NCBI RefSeq assembly: GCF_003217255.1
Contig: NZ_QJTE01000001.1
Span: 558,001 to 622,000 of the forward strand
Direction of reading: 5' to 3'
Length of the DNA stretch: 64,000 nt
Source: Pseudoroseicyclus aestuarii
Lineage (GTDB): Bacteria; Pseudomonadota; Alphaproteobacteria; Rhodobacterales; Rhodobacteraceae
The position numbers were made by a program, and so were the translations under genes. The stretch's first letter is position 1; every line of letters begins with the position of its first letter. Positions 1 through 9,196 of the stretch are shown here, in pieces. The notes under the pieces are model-generated. The model was given only the letters and a program-made list of their open reading frames with translations. It did not search any database and was not told where the DNA came from.

Positions 1-177
1 CAACGGATGGAGCGTCTGGCCGATCTCGGCCCGGCGCTCGACAGGCTCGACGCGCCCGTCGGCCTCGACATCGGTGCGCGCTCGCCCGCCGAGATCGCGC
101 TCTCGGTGCTCGCGGCGATGACATTGACCCTGCGCGGTCCCAAGTTTGCCCCGAGGACACCGGAGGAGACCCGATGA
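1..177 (+). CDS. XdhC/CoxI-family protein, C-terminal fragment
   Basis: The reading frame is open from the left edge and stops with TGA at 175-177, so only the last 58 residues are present. The visible tail contains [20 protein letters not shown], which matches the conserved IGA-(R/K)-(S/T)-PAEIA-SI-A motif at the end of the Rossmann domain of XdhC/CoxI proteins. These insert or sulfurate the molybdenum cofactor of xanthine dehydrogenase-like enzymes. The stop overlaps the ATG of the next gene (ATGA), so the two are probably translationally coupled. Family assignment rests on the short motif; the substrate enzyme lies outside the window. Confidence 0.7.
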   Translation, partial: QRMERLADLGPALDRLDAPVGLDIGARSPAEIALSVLAAMTLTLRGPKFAPRTPEETR

Positions 178-575
178 AACGCCTGATCTTGCCGCTGCTC
201 ATGCTGCCCCTGCCTGCCGCCGCGCAGGAGGCAGAGGATGCCCCGCCCGTCCCGCCGGCCCTTTCGGCCTGCACTGCGCTGGGCGAGCTCGTCGATTACG
301 ACACCGTCCCCGAGGGCGACGCGATCGAGATCGAGGAACTGCGCGAAGCCGCCGCCTCGGGCGAGGAGGACACCTGCCTCGCCACGCTCACGCTGATGCA
401 GCTTGACCAGGGCTTCGCCGATCCCGACTGCGCGGCGCTTCTGGGCTATATCCAGGAAGCGGGGCTGCCCGAACCCGAGGCTTCGGCCGGGGTGATGCGC
501 ATGGCCCTCTCGGCCGAGGATCCGGCCGCCTGCGCCGCGGCCTTGGGCCGCCTGACGGGCGATGAGGCCGGCTGA
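174..575 (+). CDS. Small exported four-cysteine protein of unknown function
   Basis: 133 residues. A clear signal peptide (MKR, hydrophobic core, cleavage near AAA-QE at residue 18) sends it to the periplasm. The mature part is acidic and has four cysteines (about 33, 68, 86, 120), consistent with two disulfides. A strong GGAGGAG Shine-Dalgarno sits 5 nt before the ATG, and the start overlaps the xdhC-like stop by ATGA. I do not recognise the family. Coupling to an XdhC-like gene suggests the same operon, but no function can be read from the sequence. Confidence 0.75.
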   Translation: MKRLILPLLMLPLPAAAQEAEDAPPVPPALSACTALGELVDYDTVPEGDAIEIEELREAAASGEEDTCLATLTLMQLDQGFADPDCAALLGYIQEAGLPEPEASAGVMRMALSAEDPAACAAALGRLTGDEAG

Positions 576-590
576 CCGGACCTGCCTGAC

Positions 591-623
591 AAAAGAAAGA
601 AGGCCCCGCCGCAGCGGAGCCTT
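591..623 (-). terminator. Rho-independent terminator of infC
   Basis: Read on the minus strand: AAGGCTCCGC, loop TGCG, GCGGGGCCTT, followed by CTTTCTTTT. The 10-bp stem has one G-U pair. It lies 33 nt past the infC stop, between two convergent genes. Confidence 0.8.
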
Positions 624-655
624 CCTTAACGTTCAAACCGTGGACCAGCCCGCGA

Positions 656-1198
<543 letters not shown>

Positions 1199-1201
<3 letters not shown>

Positions 1202-1215
1202 GGCAGTGGTCCTTT
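1199..1215 (-). promoter_or_regulatory. infC ribosome-binding site with non-canonical ATA start codon
   Basis: AAAGGA at 1210-1215 is followed after 8 nt (CCACTGCC) by ATA at 1199-1201. This spacing decides the start and implies AUA initiation, the type of poor start codon IF-3 discriminates against. Confidence 0.6.
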
Positions 1216-1294
1216 CGGGTCGTTCTAATTCTCTGTGCAATAGGTAGGGCCACGGGCGATTCGGTTCAACCGTTTCACCGGGACGGCGGCCCCT

Positions 1295-2146
1295 TTAACC
1301 GACGAAGGCCTTTTCCACAACGAATTCCGCCGGGTCCGAATTCGCCCCCTCGCGCAGCCCCGCCTGCTCGAGCAGCGCCTTGATGTCGAGGTTGAAGGCC
1401 AGCGAGCCGCAGACCATGGCGCGATCCTCCTCCGGGTTCAGCGCCGGCACGCCCAGGTCCGAGAACAGCGAGCCGTCCTCGATCCGCGTGGTGATGCGGC
1501 CCATCGTCCCGCTCTGCTCGCGCGTGGTGGTGGGGTAGTAGCGCAGCTTGCCGAGGGCTTCGACGCCCAGCAGCTCCTCGAGCATCTCGTCGGACTTGAT
1601 GCTCTCCACCAGCTCGCGGCTGTAGGTCAGCTCATCCACGTCGCGGCAGGTATGGGTGACGATGATCTCGTCGAACTTCTCGAAGGTCTCGGGATCGCGC
1701 AGCAGCGAAGCAAAGGGGGCAAAGCCCGTCCCGGTCGAGAACAGCCACAGCCGCTTGCCCGGCAGCAGGGCGTCGTGCACCAGCGTACCCACGGGCTTGG
1801 GGCGCAGGATGATCTGGTCGCCCGGCTGCACATGCTGCAGCTTGCTGGTCAGCGGGCCGTCCTGCACCTTGATCGAGTAGAACTCCAGCTCCTCGTCCCA
1901 GGCGGGGGAGGCGATGGAATAGGCGCGCAGCAGCGGCTTGCCGTTCTCGCCCATCAGCCCGATCATCACGAATTCGCCCGAGCGAAAGCGCAGGCTCTGC
2001 GGCCGCGTCACGCGAAAGCTGAAAAGCCGGTCGCTGTAGTGCCGGACGCTGGTGACGGTCTGCGCATCGGGCAGCACCGGCATCGGCTTGCCGGGCGCGC
2101 GCGCCTCGTCCTGGTGATGCTCGGCGGTGGCGGGATTGGTGGTCAT
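1295..2146 (-). CDS. fpr: Ferredoxin-NADP+ reductase
   Basis: 283 residues counted from the ATG of MTTNPATAEH; the in-frame extension upstream is not convincing. The FAD-binding motif RAYSIASP is at 74-81 and the pyridine-nucleotide motif GTGFAPF at 139-145. The C-terminus VEKAFVG is typical of bacterial subclass-I FPR. It exchanges electrons between NADPH and ferredoxin or flavodoxin in the cytoplasm. It lies 25 nt after the DUF934 gene, at the end of the sulfate-assimilation run. Since no cysJ is present, it probably supplies the electrons that reach sulfite reductase (inference). An FPR of this type can also serve oxidative stress defence. Confidence 0.92.
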   Translation of the reverse strand: MTTNPATAEHHQDEARAPGKPMPVLPDAQTVTSVRHYSDRLFSFRVTRPQSLRFRSGEFVMIGLMGENGKPLLRAYSIASPAWDEELEFYSIKVQDGPLTSKLQHVQPGDQIILRPKPVGTLVHDALLPGKRLWLFSTGTGFAPFASLLRDPETFEKFDEIIVTHTCRDVDELTYSRELVESIKSDEMLEELLGVEALGKLRYYPTTTREQSGTMGRITTRIEDGSLFSDLGVPALNPEEDRAMVCGSLAFNLDIKALLEQAGLREGANSDPAEFVVEKAFVG

Positions 2147-2171
2147 CGCGTCTCGTCTTTCCTGTCTGGTG

Positions 2172-2579
2172 TCAGCCGCGCAGGCGCGCCTGGTAATCAT
2201 GGTCGCGCCAGTCGGCGCGGAATTGCCACTGGTCCTGCGGTTGGCGCGCGGCCAGCTCCTCCGAGATCTCGACCTCGTCGAAGCCGCAGCGCCGCGCCAT
2301 GGCGTATTGATCGGCGATCACGTGGCCCTGCGCGCGCAGCCGCCCAGCGAACCCCCGGGCCCGCAGATCGCGCGCGAGGGTGAAACCGCGCCCGTCCGAG
2401 AAGCTTTGAAAGGCGATGCGGATCGCCTCGAGGCTTCCCAGCCGCCCCTCCAGCGCCTCGAGCCCGTCGGCCGGCCCAACGTCCACGGCGCGGTCGCCCT
2501 CGGCCAGCGCCTCGAGCGGCACGAAGCTGCCGGTGAAATCCTCGGGGGCAAAGCCCGTATCGCGCACGATCACGCTCAT
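2172..2579 (-). CDS. DUF934 protein of the sulfite-reductase operon
   Basis: 135 residues from ATG at 2577-2579. It matches the DUF934 family by GFAPEDFTGSFVPLEAL, the FQSFSDGRGFTLARDLR block around residues 58-74 and DQYAMARRCGFDEVEI near 92-107. DUF934 genes almost always accompany cysI and cysH, and the protein is thought to assist sulfite reduction, though its biochemical role is not established. It is the fifth gene of the cysG-to-fpr run, separated from cysH by an 85-nt spacer carrying an intergenic repeat. Confidence 0.88.
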   Translation of the reverse strand: MSVIVRDTGFAPEDFTGSFVPLEALAEGDRAVDVGPADGLEALEGRLGSLEAIRIAFQSFSDGRGFTLARDLRARGFAGRLRAQGHVIADQYAMARRCGFDEVEISEELAARQPQDQWQFRADWRDHDYQARLRG

Positions 2580-2611
2580 CTCTCGGTCTCCGATGGGGGC
2601 GCGCCGCCCCT

Positions 2612-2634
2612 CTTCATGTTTCCCAAAAATACTC
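2612..2634 (-). repeat. Short intergenic repeat, copy 1
   Basis: Minus-strand sequence begins GAGTATTTTTGGGAAACATG and ends AAG. A near-identical copy, shorter by one base, lies at 57083-57104. Elements of this GAGTATTT...GAAACATGAAG type are, to my knowledge, scattered between genes in Rhodobacteraceae. Here it lies between cysH and the DUF934 gene. Confidence 0.6.
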
Positions 2635-2664
2635 ATGATCCGCCGGCTGCAACCCCTCGGGGCC

Positions 2665-3399
2665 TCAGCCGGTCTTCGCACGCGACGGCTTGCCGCCCTC
2701 GAAGTGGATGCCGCATTCGTCCTTGGCCCGGCCGCGCCAGCGCCCGGAGCGCTGGTCCTCGCCTTCCGCGACGCGGCTGGTGCAGGGCGCGCAGCCGATC
2801 GAGGGGTAGCCCTGCGCCACCAGCGGATGCCGGGGCAGGCGGTTCTCGACCATGTAGTCCTGCACGTCCTGCGGTGTCCAATGCGCCAGCGGGTTGATCT
2901 TCAGCCGGGCCGCCCCGTCCGGCTCGAAGAAGTCGAGCGTCGCGCGCCGCCCGCTCTGGTAGCGCTTGCGCCCGGTGATCCAGGCGTCGAAACTGCCAAG
3001 AGCCTCCTGCAGCGGGCCGGTCTTGCGAAAGGCGCAGCAGCTGTCAGGATCGGTCAGGTGCAGCGTGCCATCGGGATCCCAGCCGCGCTTGTCGGCCTCG
3101 GCGGGGCGCAGGATGCGCAAATCGCTCAGCCGCATCCGCTCCGCGATCTCCTGCTGGTAGGTCAGCGTCTCGGCAAAGAGCATCTCGGTGTCGATGAAGA
3201 GGACCGGCGTGTGCCGGTCGACCATGGCGACAAGGTGCAGCAGCGCCACCGATTCCGCGCCGAAGCTGCTGACCATGGCCGTGCGCCCGACCTCGGCGTC
3301 GCGCAGCGCGCGCTCCAGCACCGCGGTCGCGCCGTGATGGCGATAGCGCGCGTTCAGGGCCGGCGCGCGTTCGGCGGCTGGGGCAAGATCACGCGGCAA
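2665..3399 (-). CDS. cysH: Phosphoadenylyl/adenylyl-sulfate reductase
   Basis: 244 residues. It reduces activated sulfate (APS or PAPS) to sulfite using thioredoxin. The motif CCAFRKTGPL begins at Cys121-Cys122 and CAPC is at 203-206. These four cysteines bind a 4Fe-4S cluster and point to the APS-type enzyme. The catalytic ECGIH is at 228-232. The likely start is TTG at 3397-3399, 7 nt after a GAGGGAG ribosome site and overlapping the end of cysI by 11 nt, so translation is coupled. APS preference is inferred from the cluster cysteines. Confidence 0.93.
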   Translation of the reverse strand: MPRDLAPAAERAPALNARYRHHGATAVLERALRDAEVGRTAMVSSFGAESVALLHLVAMVDRHTPVLFIDTEMLFAETLTYQQEIAERMRLSDLRILRPAEADKRGWDPDGTLHLTDPDSCCAFRKTGPLQEALGSFDAWITGRKRYQSGRRATLDFFEPDGAARLKINPLAHWTPQDVQDYMVENRLPRHPLVAQGYPSIGCAPCTSRVAEGEDQRSGRWRGRAKDECGIHFEGGKPSRAKTG

Positions 3400-5068
3400 C
3401 GAACCGCTCCCTCTTCGGGGCGTCCGGGTAGAGCGCCTGCTTGAAGGGCGCGATGCCCATCCGGCGATAGAACTGGAGGAAGGTCTCCTCCGGCCCCTCG
3501 CGCTTGTCGAGGTAGGCCAGCACGATGGTCTCCACCGCGCCCACGACCGCCTCGGCGCCGAAGCCGGGGCCCGTCCGCTCGCCCAGCGTCATCTCCTCGG
3601 TGCCGTCGCCGCCCAGCGTCAGCTGGTAGTTCTCGACCCCCGCGCGGTCGAGGCCGAGGATGCCGATATGGCCGACATGGTGATGCCCGCAGGCATTGAT
3701 GCAGCCCGAGATCTTGATCTTCAGCGGGCCGATGTCGTGCTCGAGCTTCAGCGCCTCGAAGCGCAGGGCGATCTCCTGCGCGATGGGGATCGAGCGGGCG
3801 GTGGCGAGCGCGCAGTAATCCATCCCCGGGCAGGCGATGATGTCCGAGATCAGGCCCACGTTGGCGGTGGCGAGGCCGATCTCCTTGAGCGCGCGGAAGA
3901 CGCCCGGCAGCGCGGCCTTCGGCACATGCGGCAGGATCACGTTCTGCTCGTGGCTGATCCGCAGCTCGCCATAGGCATGGGCTTCGGCCAAGTCGGCCAG
4001 CGCGCGCATCTGCGCCGCCGTCGCATCGCCCGGCGTCTCGCCCGGCGCCTTGAGGGACACGGTGACGATGGCGTGATCGGCCTGCCGGTGCGCGGCGAGG
4101 TTCACTTCCGTCCAGGCGCGGAAGGCCGGGTCGGTGGTCAGCGCGGCCTCATAGGGGCCGGTCTCCAGCCGACGGTACGCCGGCTCGGGGAACTGCGCCT
4201 TGATCGCGGCCAGGATCTGCTGGTCGATGCCGGTGAAGCGCGCGCGGGTCAGGGCGAAGCGCTCGTCGACCTTGGCGCGGAAAGCCTCGAGGCCGGTCTC
4301 GTTCACGGTGATCTTGATCCGCGCCTTGTACTTGTTGTCGCGCCGCCCGAGCAGGTTGTAGGTCTCGACGATGGCCTCGAGGTAGGGCAGCAGGTCCGCG
4401 CCGGGCACGAACTCCCGGATGACCTTGCCGATGACCGGGGTGCGGCCCAGCCCGCCGCCCACCAGCACGCGGTAGCCGATCTCGCCGTCCTCGCCCCGCA
4501 GGATGCGGATGCCGATGTCATGCGCCGCCGTCACCGCCCGGTCCGAGGGGGCGCCGGTCACGGCGATCTTGAACTTGCGCGGCAGGAACTGGAACTCGGC
4601 GTGATCGGTGGACCATTGCCGCAGCAGCTCGGCCACCGGGCGCGGATCGGCGACCTCGTCGGCAGCGGCGCCTGCGAAGTGATCGGCGGTCACGTTGCGG
4701 ATCGTGTTCCCGCTGGTCTGGATCGCGTGCATCTGCACATCCGCCAGCGCCTGCAGCATGTCGGGCACATCGCCAAGTTCTGGCCAGTTGAACTGGATGT
4801 TCTGCCGGGTGGTGAAATGGCCGTAGCCCTTGTCCCAGCGCTCCGCGATCATCGCCAGCTGGCGCATCTGCGCCGAGGAGAGCGTGCCGTAGGGGATCGC
4901 GACCCGCAGCATGTAGGCATGAAGCTGCAGGTAGAGGCCGTTCATCAGCCGCAGCGGCTTGAACTCATCCTCGGTGAGGGAGCCGTCGATCCGCCGGGCC
5001 ACCTGCGCGCGGAACTGGTCCACGCGGGCCTGGACGAAGTCGCGGTCGAAATCGCTGTACTGGTACAT
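3389..5068 (-). CDS. cysI: Sulfite reductase (ferredoxin/NADPH), hemoprotein subunit
   Basis: 559 residues starting at ATG 5066-5068, which shares one base with the stop of the DUF2849 gene. It performs the six-electron reduction of sulfite to sulfide in cysteine synthesis. Two ferredoxin-like half-domains are recognisable (FTTRQNIQFNW near 85-95, SHEQNVILPHV near 372-382). The siroheme/4Fe-4S ligands are Cys413 and Cys419 (ACPGMDYC) and Cys456 and Cys460 (SGCINACGHHH). A nitrite reductase is a structural alternative, but the cysG-cysI-cysH context favours sulfite. No cysJ flavoprotein is present, so a ferredoxin/FPR route is likely. Confidence 0.94.
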   Translation of the reverse strand: MYQYSDFDRDFVQARVDQFRAQVARRIDGSLTEDEFKPLRLMNGLYLQLHAYMLRVAIPYGTLSSAQMRQLAMIAERWDKGYGHFTTRQNIQFNWPELGDVPDMLQALADVQMHAIQTSGNTIRNVTADHFAGAAADEVADPRPVAELLRQWSTDHAEFQFLPRKFKIAVTGAPSDRAVTAAHDIGIRILRGEDGEIGYRVLVGGGLGRTPVIGKVIREFVPGADLLPYLEAIVETYNLLGRRDNKYKARIKITVNETGLEAFRAKVDERFALTRARFTGIDQQILAAIKAQFPEPAYRRLETGPYEAALTTDPAFRAWTEVNLAAHRQADHAIVTVSLKAPGETPGDATAAQMRALADLAEAHAYGELRISHEQNVILPHVPKAALPGVFRALKEIGLATANVGLISDIIACPGMDYCALATARSIPIAQEIALRFEALKLEHDIGPLKIKISGCINACGHHHVGHIGILGLDRAGVENYQLTLGGDGTEEMTLGERTGPGFGAEAVVGAVETIVLAYLDKREGPEETFLQFYRRMGIAPFKQALYPDAPKRERFVAA

Positions 5069-5382
5069 CAGGCCTCCACGGCGGGGGTGCCCGCCTGTTT
5101 GCCAAGCGGGTAGTTCGAGGGGCCGCGGCTGCGGAACGCCTCGCGGAAATGGGTGGGCTCGGGGCCCATCGGGCCTGCCTTGGCATCGGCGAGATAGGCG
5201 CCGACGACGAGGTGGGGCTGGCTCTGCGCCCACAGCAGGCGCAGGTCGGCATGGGCCTCGTCCTCGATCAACTCGGCCTCGTGCATGTCGGGGCTCCAGC
5301 CGTCGTCCTCGGTCAGCCAGACGGCATCGCCCTTCAGCAGGCTGTTGGCGGTGACGACCTTGGGGGTGAAGGGCTTGCTCAC
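5068..5382 (-). CDS. DUF2849 protein between cysG and cysI
   Basis: 104 residues from GTG at 5380-5382, overlapping the cysG stop by GTGA. It begins MSKPFTPKVVTANSLLKGD and contains AVWLTEDDGWSPDMHEA, characteristic of DUF2849. These small soluble proteins sit next to cysI in alphaproteobacteria. The function is unknown and a role in sulfite reductase assembly or activity is only inferred. Its stop overlaps the cysI start by one base (TGATG), so it is locked into the operon by coupling at both ends. Confidence 0.88.
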   Translation of the reverse strand: MSKPFTPKVVTANSLLKGDAVWLTEDDGWSPDMHEAELIEDEAHADLRLLWAQSQPHLVVGAYLADAKAGPMGPEPTHFREAFRSRGPSNYPLGKQAGTPAVEA

Positions 5383-6770
5383 AGCGCGGCCTCCTCTTGC
5401 CGCAGGGCGGATCGGGCGGCCTCGCGCGGGGCGAGGCCGAGCAGCAGGAGGGCCGGCCCCTCGGGCGCGGCGGCCCGCATTTCCTCGGCCAGCCGGCCCA
5501 GCACCGTGCCGGTGCAGCGCTGGTCGGGGCGCGAGGCATTGGCGACGACCGTGACCGGCGTCGCGGGATCGGCGCCGACCATGATCAGCCGCCCCTGGAT
5601 GAAGCGGGCGGCCCGCTTGCCCATGTAGATGCCGGCCACCGTGCCGGGGCGGGAGAGGGCGCGCCAGTCGGCCTCGGCGAAGCCATCCATGTCGTGCCCG
5701 GTGATCAGCCGCAGCTCGGTGTTGCGCCCGCGCCGGGTCAGGCTGCGCCCGAGCGAGGCGGCGGCGGCGCTGGCGGCGGTGATGCCGGGCACGACGGACC
5801 AGGCGACGCCGGCCTCGTCCAGCGCCTCGGTCTCTTCGTCGAGTCGTCCGAAGACCGACGGATCGCCGCCCTTCAGACGCACCACCTGCGCGCCCTGCCG
5901 GGCGTGTTCGGTGATCATCGCGTTGATCTCGCTCTGCGGGGTCGAGGGGCCGAAGCCCTCCTTCCCGGCGGCGATCAGCAGCGCCTCGCGCCGCGCCAGC
6001 TCGAGGATCGGGCCGGGCACGAGGCGATCGTGCACCACGACATCGGCCTCGTGCAGCAGGCGCCGCGCCTTGAGCGTGAGCAGCTCCGGATCGCCCGGCC
6101 CGGCGCCGACGAAGGCGACATGCCCCGCGCGGGTTTCGGCCTGCTTGTGGCGGGCGAGCAGGGCATGCAGCGCCTCGCGCACCGCCCCCTCGCCATGGCC
6201 CGCGGCGCGGGGGCCCTCGGCAAAGTAGAACTCCGACCAGAAGTCGCGGCGCCGCCGTCCGAAGGGCAGGGCGTCGGCATGATGGCGAAAGCCCTTGCCC
6301 AGCCGCGCCAGCATGCCCAGCTGCGCCGGCAGCCGCTCTTCGAGGTCGGCCTTGATCGCACGGGCGAGGACGGGGGCGGCCCCCTCGGTGCCGATGGCCA
6401 CGGTCACCGGATCGCGGTCGACGATCGCCGGCGTGATGAAGTCCGAGGCCTGCAGGTTGTCGACGAGGTTCACCAGCGCGCCGGCTGCCCGGCCGATGGC
6501 GCCGATGCGCGCATCCTCGGCATCGTCTTCGGTGGCGGCATAGACCAGCGCCATGCCATCGGCATCGCCCGGCGCCATGGCCCGCCGCACGAGGCGCAGG
6601 CGCCCCTCGTCGGCCAGCTGCACCAGCTCGGGGCAGGGCGCGGGGCTGAAGACATGCAGCCGCGCCTCGGTCTTCATCAGCAGGCGCAGCTTGGCGAGGG
6701 CGGTCTCCTCGCCGCCGCCAAGGGCCACGTCGCGACCCTTGAGGTCGAGGAAGATCGGATAGTGCTGCAT
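5379..6770 (-). CDS. cysG: Siroheme synthase (multifunctional)
   Basis: 463 residues. The N-terminal part (1-200) is the precorrin-2 dehydrogenase/sirohydrochlorin ferrochelatase, with the nucleotide motif GGGEETALAKLRLL near 18-31 and NLVDN near 103. The C-terminal part (about 215-460) is the uroporphyrinogen-III methyltransferase, with FVGAGPGDPELLTLKA, VVRLKGGDPSVFGR and GTVAGIYMG. It makes siroheme, the cofactor of CysI two genes downstream. The start ATG at 6768-6770 has GGAGG 5 nt upstream. It is the first gene of the operon and is divergent from the Lrp gene across 141 nt, the likely control region. Confidence 0.95.
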   Translation of the reverse strand: MQHYPIFLDLKGRDVALGGGEETALAKLRLLMKTEARLHVFSPAPCPELVQLADEGRLRLVRRAMAPGDADGMALVYAATEDDAEDARIGAIGRAAGALVNLVDNLQASDFITPAIVDRDPVTVAIGTEGAAPVLARAIKADLEERLPAQLGMLARLGKGFRHHADALPFGRRRRDFWSEFYFAEGPRAAGHGEGAVREALHALLARHKQAETRAGHVAFVGAGPGDPELLTLKARRLLHEADVVVHDRLVPGPILELARREALLIAAGKEGFGPSTPQSEINAMITEHARQGAQVVRLKGGDPSVFGRLDEETEALDEAGVAWSVVPGITAASAAAASLGRSLTRRGRNTELRLITGHDMDGFAEADWRALSRPGTVAGIYMGKRAARFIQGRLIMVGADPATPVTVVANASRPDQRCTGTVLGRLAEEMRAAAPEGPALLLLGLAPREAARSALRQEEAAL

Positions 6771-6911
6771 GGCGGCCTCCGGCGGTATCGCTGCGTCGCA
6801 ATATAGAACAAATGACTTGCAAGCGGCCACGGGGCGGCGCAGATAAGGACGTCCGTTCCGCCCTCTGGCGGATAGGGCGACACGTGTTCCATCAGGGCAG
6901 GGAGAGGGTGC

Positions 6912-7373
6912 ATGCCAGTCCGCATCGACGAGACCGACCGGAAAATCCTCTCCGAGTTGCAGCGGGACGCCGGGCGCCCGCTGGACGAGATTGCCCGCGC
7001 GGTCGGCAGCTCCAAGACGCCGGTCTGGAATCGCATTCGCAAGCTGCGCGAGGCCGGGGTGATCGGCGCGCAGGTCGCGCGGCTCGATGCCGAGGCGCTG
7101 GGCTTCGAGGCGACCTTCTTCGTGCTGATCCGCACCAGCGAGCATGATGCCGCCTGGCAGAGCCGCTTCCTTGATGCCGTGAAAAGCCGCCCCGAGGTGC
7201 AGGAGGCGCATCGCCTCGCCGGCGAGATCGACTACATCCTCAAGGTGCGCGTGCAGAACGCCCGCGCCTACGACGTCTTCTACCAGGCGCTGATCGCCGA
7301 GGTGAAGGTGCAGTCGGTCACCGCGCTTCTGTCGATGGAAGAGATCAAGTCGACGCTGGCGCTGCCGCTCTAG
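6912..7373 (+). CDS. Lrp/AsnC-family regulator divergent from cysG
   Basis: 153 residues. The N-terminal winged helix-turn-helix (IDETDRKILSELQRDAG, then SSKTPVWNRIRKLREAGVI at about 33-51) is followed by a RAM ligand-binding domain (EIDYILKVRVQNARAYD). Lrp-type proteins bind DNA as octamers and usually sense amino acids. The divergent arrangement with cysG makes it a candidate regulator of the sulfate-assimilation operon, with a sulfur amino acid as plausible effector (inference). Its stop overlaps the stop of the convergent P450 gene at CTAG 7370-7373. Confidence 0.9.
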   Translation: MPVRIDETDRKILSELQRDAGRPLDEIARAVGSSKTPVWNRIRKLREAGVIGAQVARLDAEALGFEATFFVLIRTSEHDAAWQSRFLDAVKSRPEVQEAHRLAGEIDYILKVRVQNARAYDVFYQALIAEVKVQSVTALLSMEEIKSTLALPL

Positions 7374-8548
7374 CCCGCCGTCACCATCAGCCGGTTCAGC
7401 CCGTGAAAGCCGTAGCTGTCGGCGTATTCGGGCGCCTCGGCCAGCGCGAGGTCCGGGCAGCGCTGCATCAGCGCCGAGAGCCCGATCTCAAGCTCCAGCC
7501 GCGCCAGCGGCGCGCCTACGCAGAAGTGGATGCCCGCGCCGAAGCCCTGTTGCGGCGGCACCTTGTCCTTGAAGCGCGCGGGATCAAAGCGCTCCGGCGC
7601 CTCGTAGGCGGCGGGATCGCGGTTGGCGGCGGCCAGCAGGCAGGCGACCTGATCGCCCCTGCGGAAGCTCTGGCCGAACAGCTCCACATCCTCGTAGACC
7701 CAGCGGGTGAAGAGATGCAGCGGCGCATCATAGCGCAGCAGCTCCTCGACCGTGGCGGCATCGACCTTGCGGTGGTCATGGGCCAGAAGCGCGCGCACGG
7801 CATTGCCGATGGAATGCACCGTCGCCTCGTGACCGGCATTCAGCAGCAGGATCACGGTCGAGGTCAGCTCCTCGGCGCTCAGTTTCTCGCCTTCTTCTTC
7901 GGCGGCGATCAGCTCGCTGATCAGGTCGTCCGCCGGGGCGCGCCGCTTCTGCGCGATGGCCTCGTCCAGGAAGGTGCGGAAGGCGAGCGTGGCCGCGACG
8001 GCGGCATCCTCATGCGCGCGGCTGCGCCCGGCCTGATACATGCCGACCATGGCGTTCGACCAGGCGAGGAGATCCGGCGCCCGTGCCTCCTCCACGCCCA
8101 GAAGCCGGGCGATGACGGTGACGGGAAGCGGCCGGGCAAAGGCCTCGAGCAGATCGAAGGGCCCCTCGGGGAAACCGTCGATCAGCGCATGGCTCAGCGC
8201 CTCGATATCCGGGGCAAGGGCCTTGATCCGGCGCGAGGTGAAGGCCCGCAGCACCAGCCCGCGCAGACGGGTATGCCGCGGCGGCTCAAGCTCCAGCATG
8301 GAATGCGCCTCGACCTCGTAGAACGGGGCCAGCCGCTCGGGGATCTCTGGCGCGGTCTCGGGCGGCGCCTCCCGTCCCAACCGCCGGTCGCGCAGCAGCG
8401 CCGAAACGGCGCGGTGGCTGACGGCGCAGGGCATGCCCATCTCGGCCCAGAAGACGAGGTCGGCGCCATCGGCGCGCGCCTTGTCGTAGAAGGCATAGGG
8501 GTCCTGCACGAAGGCGCGGTCGGTCGGGGATTGCTTAAGGTGCTGCAT
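7370..8548 (-). CDS. Cytochrome P450
   Basis: 392 residues, a soluble bacterial class-I P450. The I-helix oxygen-activation motif AGHEAT is at 238-243, the K-helix ExxR is EELLR 268-272, and the heme-binding loop FGAGIHFCVG has Cys343 as thiolate ligand. The start ATG 8546-8548 begins MQHLKQSPTD. No ferredoxin or ferredoxin reductase gene is adjacent, although fpr lies 5 kb away. Substrate cannot be inferred. A TetR gene lies 94 nt upstream on the same strand. Confidence 0.92.
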   Translation of the reverse strand: MQHLKQSPTDRAFVQDPYAFYDKARADGADLVFWAEMGMPCAVSHRAVSALLRDRRLGREAPPETAPEIPERLAPFYEVEAHSMLELEPPRHTRLRGLVLRAFTSRRIKALAPDIEALSHALIDGFPEGPFDLLEAFARPLPVTVIARLLGVEEARAPDLLAWSNAMVGMYQAGRSRAHEDAAVAATLAFRTFLDEAIAQKRRAPADDLISELIAAEEEGEKLSAEELTSTVILLLNAGHEATVHSIGNAVRALLAHDHRKVDAATVEELLRYDAPLHLFTRWVYEDVELFGQSFRRGDQVACLLAAANRDPAAYEAPERFDPARFKDKVPPQQGFGAGIHFCVGAPLARLELEIGLSALMQRCPDLALAEAPEYADSYGFHGLNRLMVTAG

Positions 8549-8642
8549 GGCGTCCTTCCTGCCGCGCAGCGCGGCCCGCGGCAAGCGGTCACGGGCCGCT
8601 CTGTGCCCGACATGGGTTTCCAGGCGCCCGGCTCGGCGCAGG

Positions 8643-9188
8643 TCAGATCAGCGCCTTCAGATCCTGCTCCGCCCGGTCCAGACGGTCCCTTAGGGAAGGC
8701 CCCGTTTCGCTCAGCCAGGCCAGGGTGACGTCAGCCAGGACAGCCATCCCGATCCGCGCGGCCAAGCGGGCCCGGTCTTCCGGGATGCCGCGCGTGCGCA
8801 GGGCCTGCGCGAGAGCCTCGGCAAGCGCGGCCATCTTGGCCAGCTCGCGCTCCTGAAGCGAGGGCGTGGCCGAGATCACCGCTTGCCGGGGCTCGGAAAA
8901 GGGGCGGTTGGCCTCGAGCAGCGGGCAGACCGACCGGAAGGCGTGGAACAGGATATCCAGCGGCGGCGCATCGCGCGCGCCCGTCTCGATCCCAGTGAGA
9001 AGCGCCTCGAGAAGCACCGCCTGCCCGTCGAATAGAACTTCGCGCTTGTCGGCGAAATGCCGGAAGAAGGTGCGCTCCGTCACGCCTGCGCGGGCGGCGA
9101 TTTCGGCAGCCGTGGTGCTGTCGAAGCCACGCTCCCCGAACAGATCCACCGCCGCCTGCTGCAATCGTGTGCGCGCCGTCGCTGCCAT
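8643..9188 (-). CDS. TetR-family repressor
   Basis: 181 residues from ATG 9186-9188, chosen because GGGGGA lies about 4 nt upstream. An ATG at 9215 is also in frame but would lie inside the operator. The DNA-binding helix-turn-helix spans about 25-46 (TTAAEIAARAGVTERTFFRHF). The C-terminal half has no recognisable ligand signature. It is divergent from an SDR gene, with two 15-bp palindromes between them. That layout points to autoregulation and repression of the SDR gene, with control of the downstream P450 possible. Confidence 0.9.
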   Translation of the reverse strand: MAATARTRLQQAAVDLFGERGFDSTTAAEIAARAGVTERTFFRHFADKREVLFDGQAVLLEALLTGIETGARDAPPLDILFHAFRSVCPLLEANRPFSEPRQAVISATPSLQERELAKMAALAEALAQALRTRGIPEDRARLAARIGMAVLADVTLAWLSETGPSLRDRLDRAEQDLKALI

Positions 9189-9196
9189 CGAGTCCC

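Noticed and set aside
1241-1294. Possible tRNA-like sequence (GGTTCAACC) between infC and fpr
   Set aside because: No acceptor stem, anticodon arm or CCA-compatible structure can be folded; too short.
3668-5113. Long plus-strand frame over cysI
   Set aside because: G+C-rich antisense shadow of the cysI gene, without family motifs.
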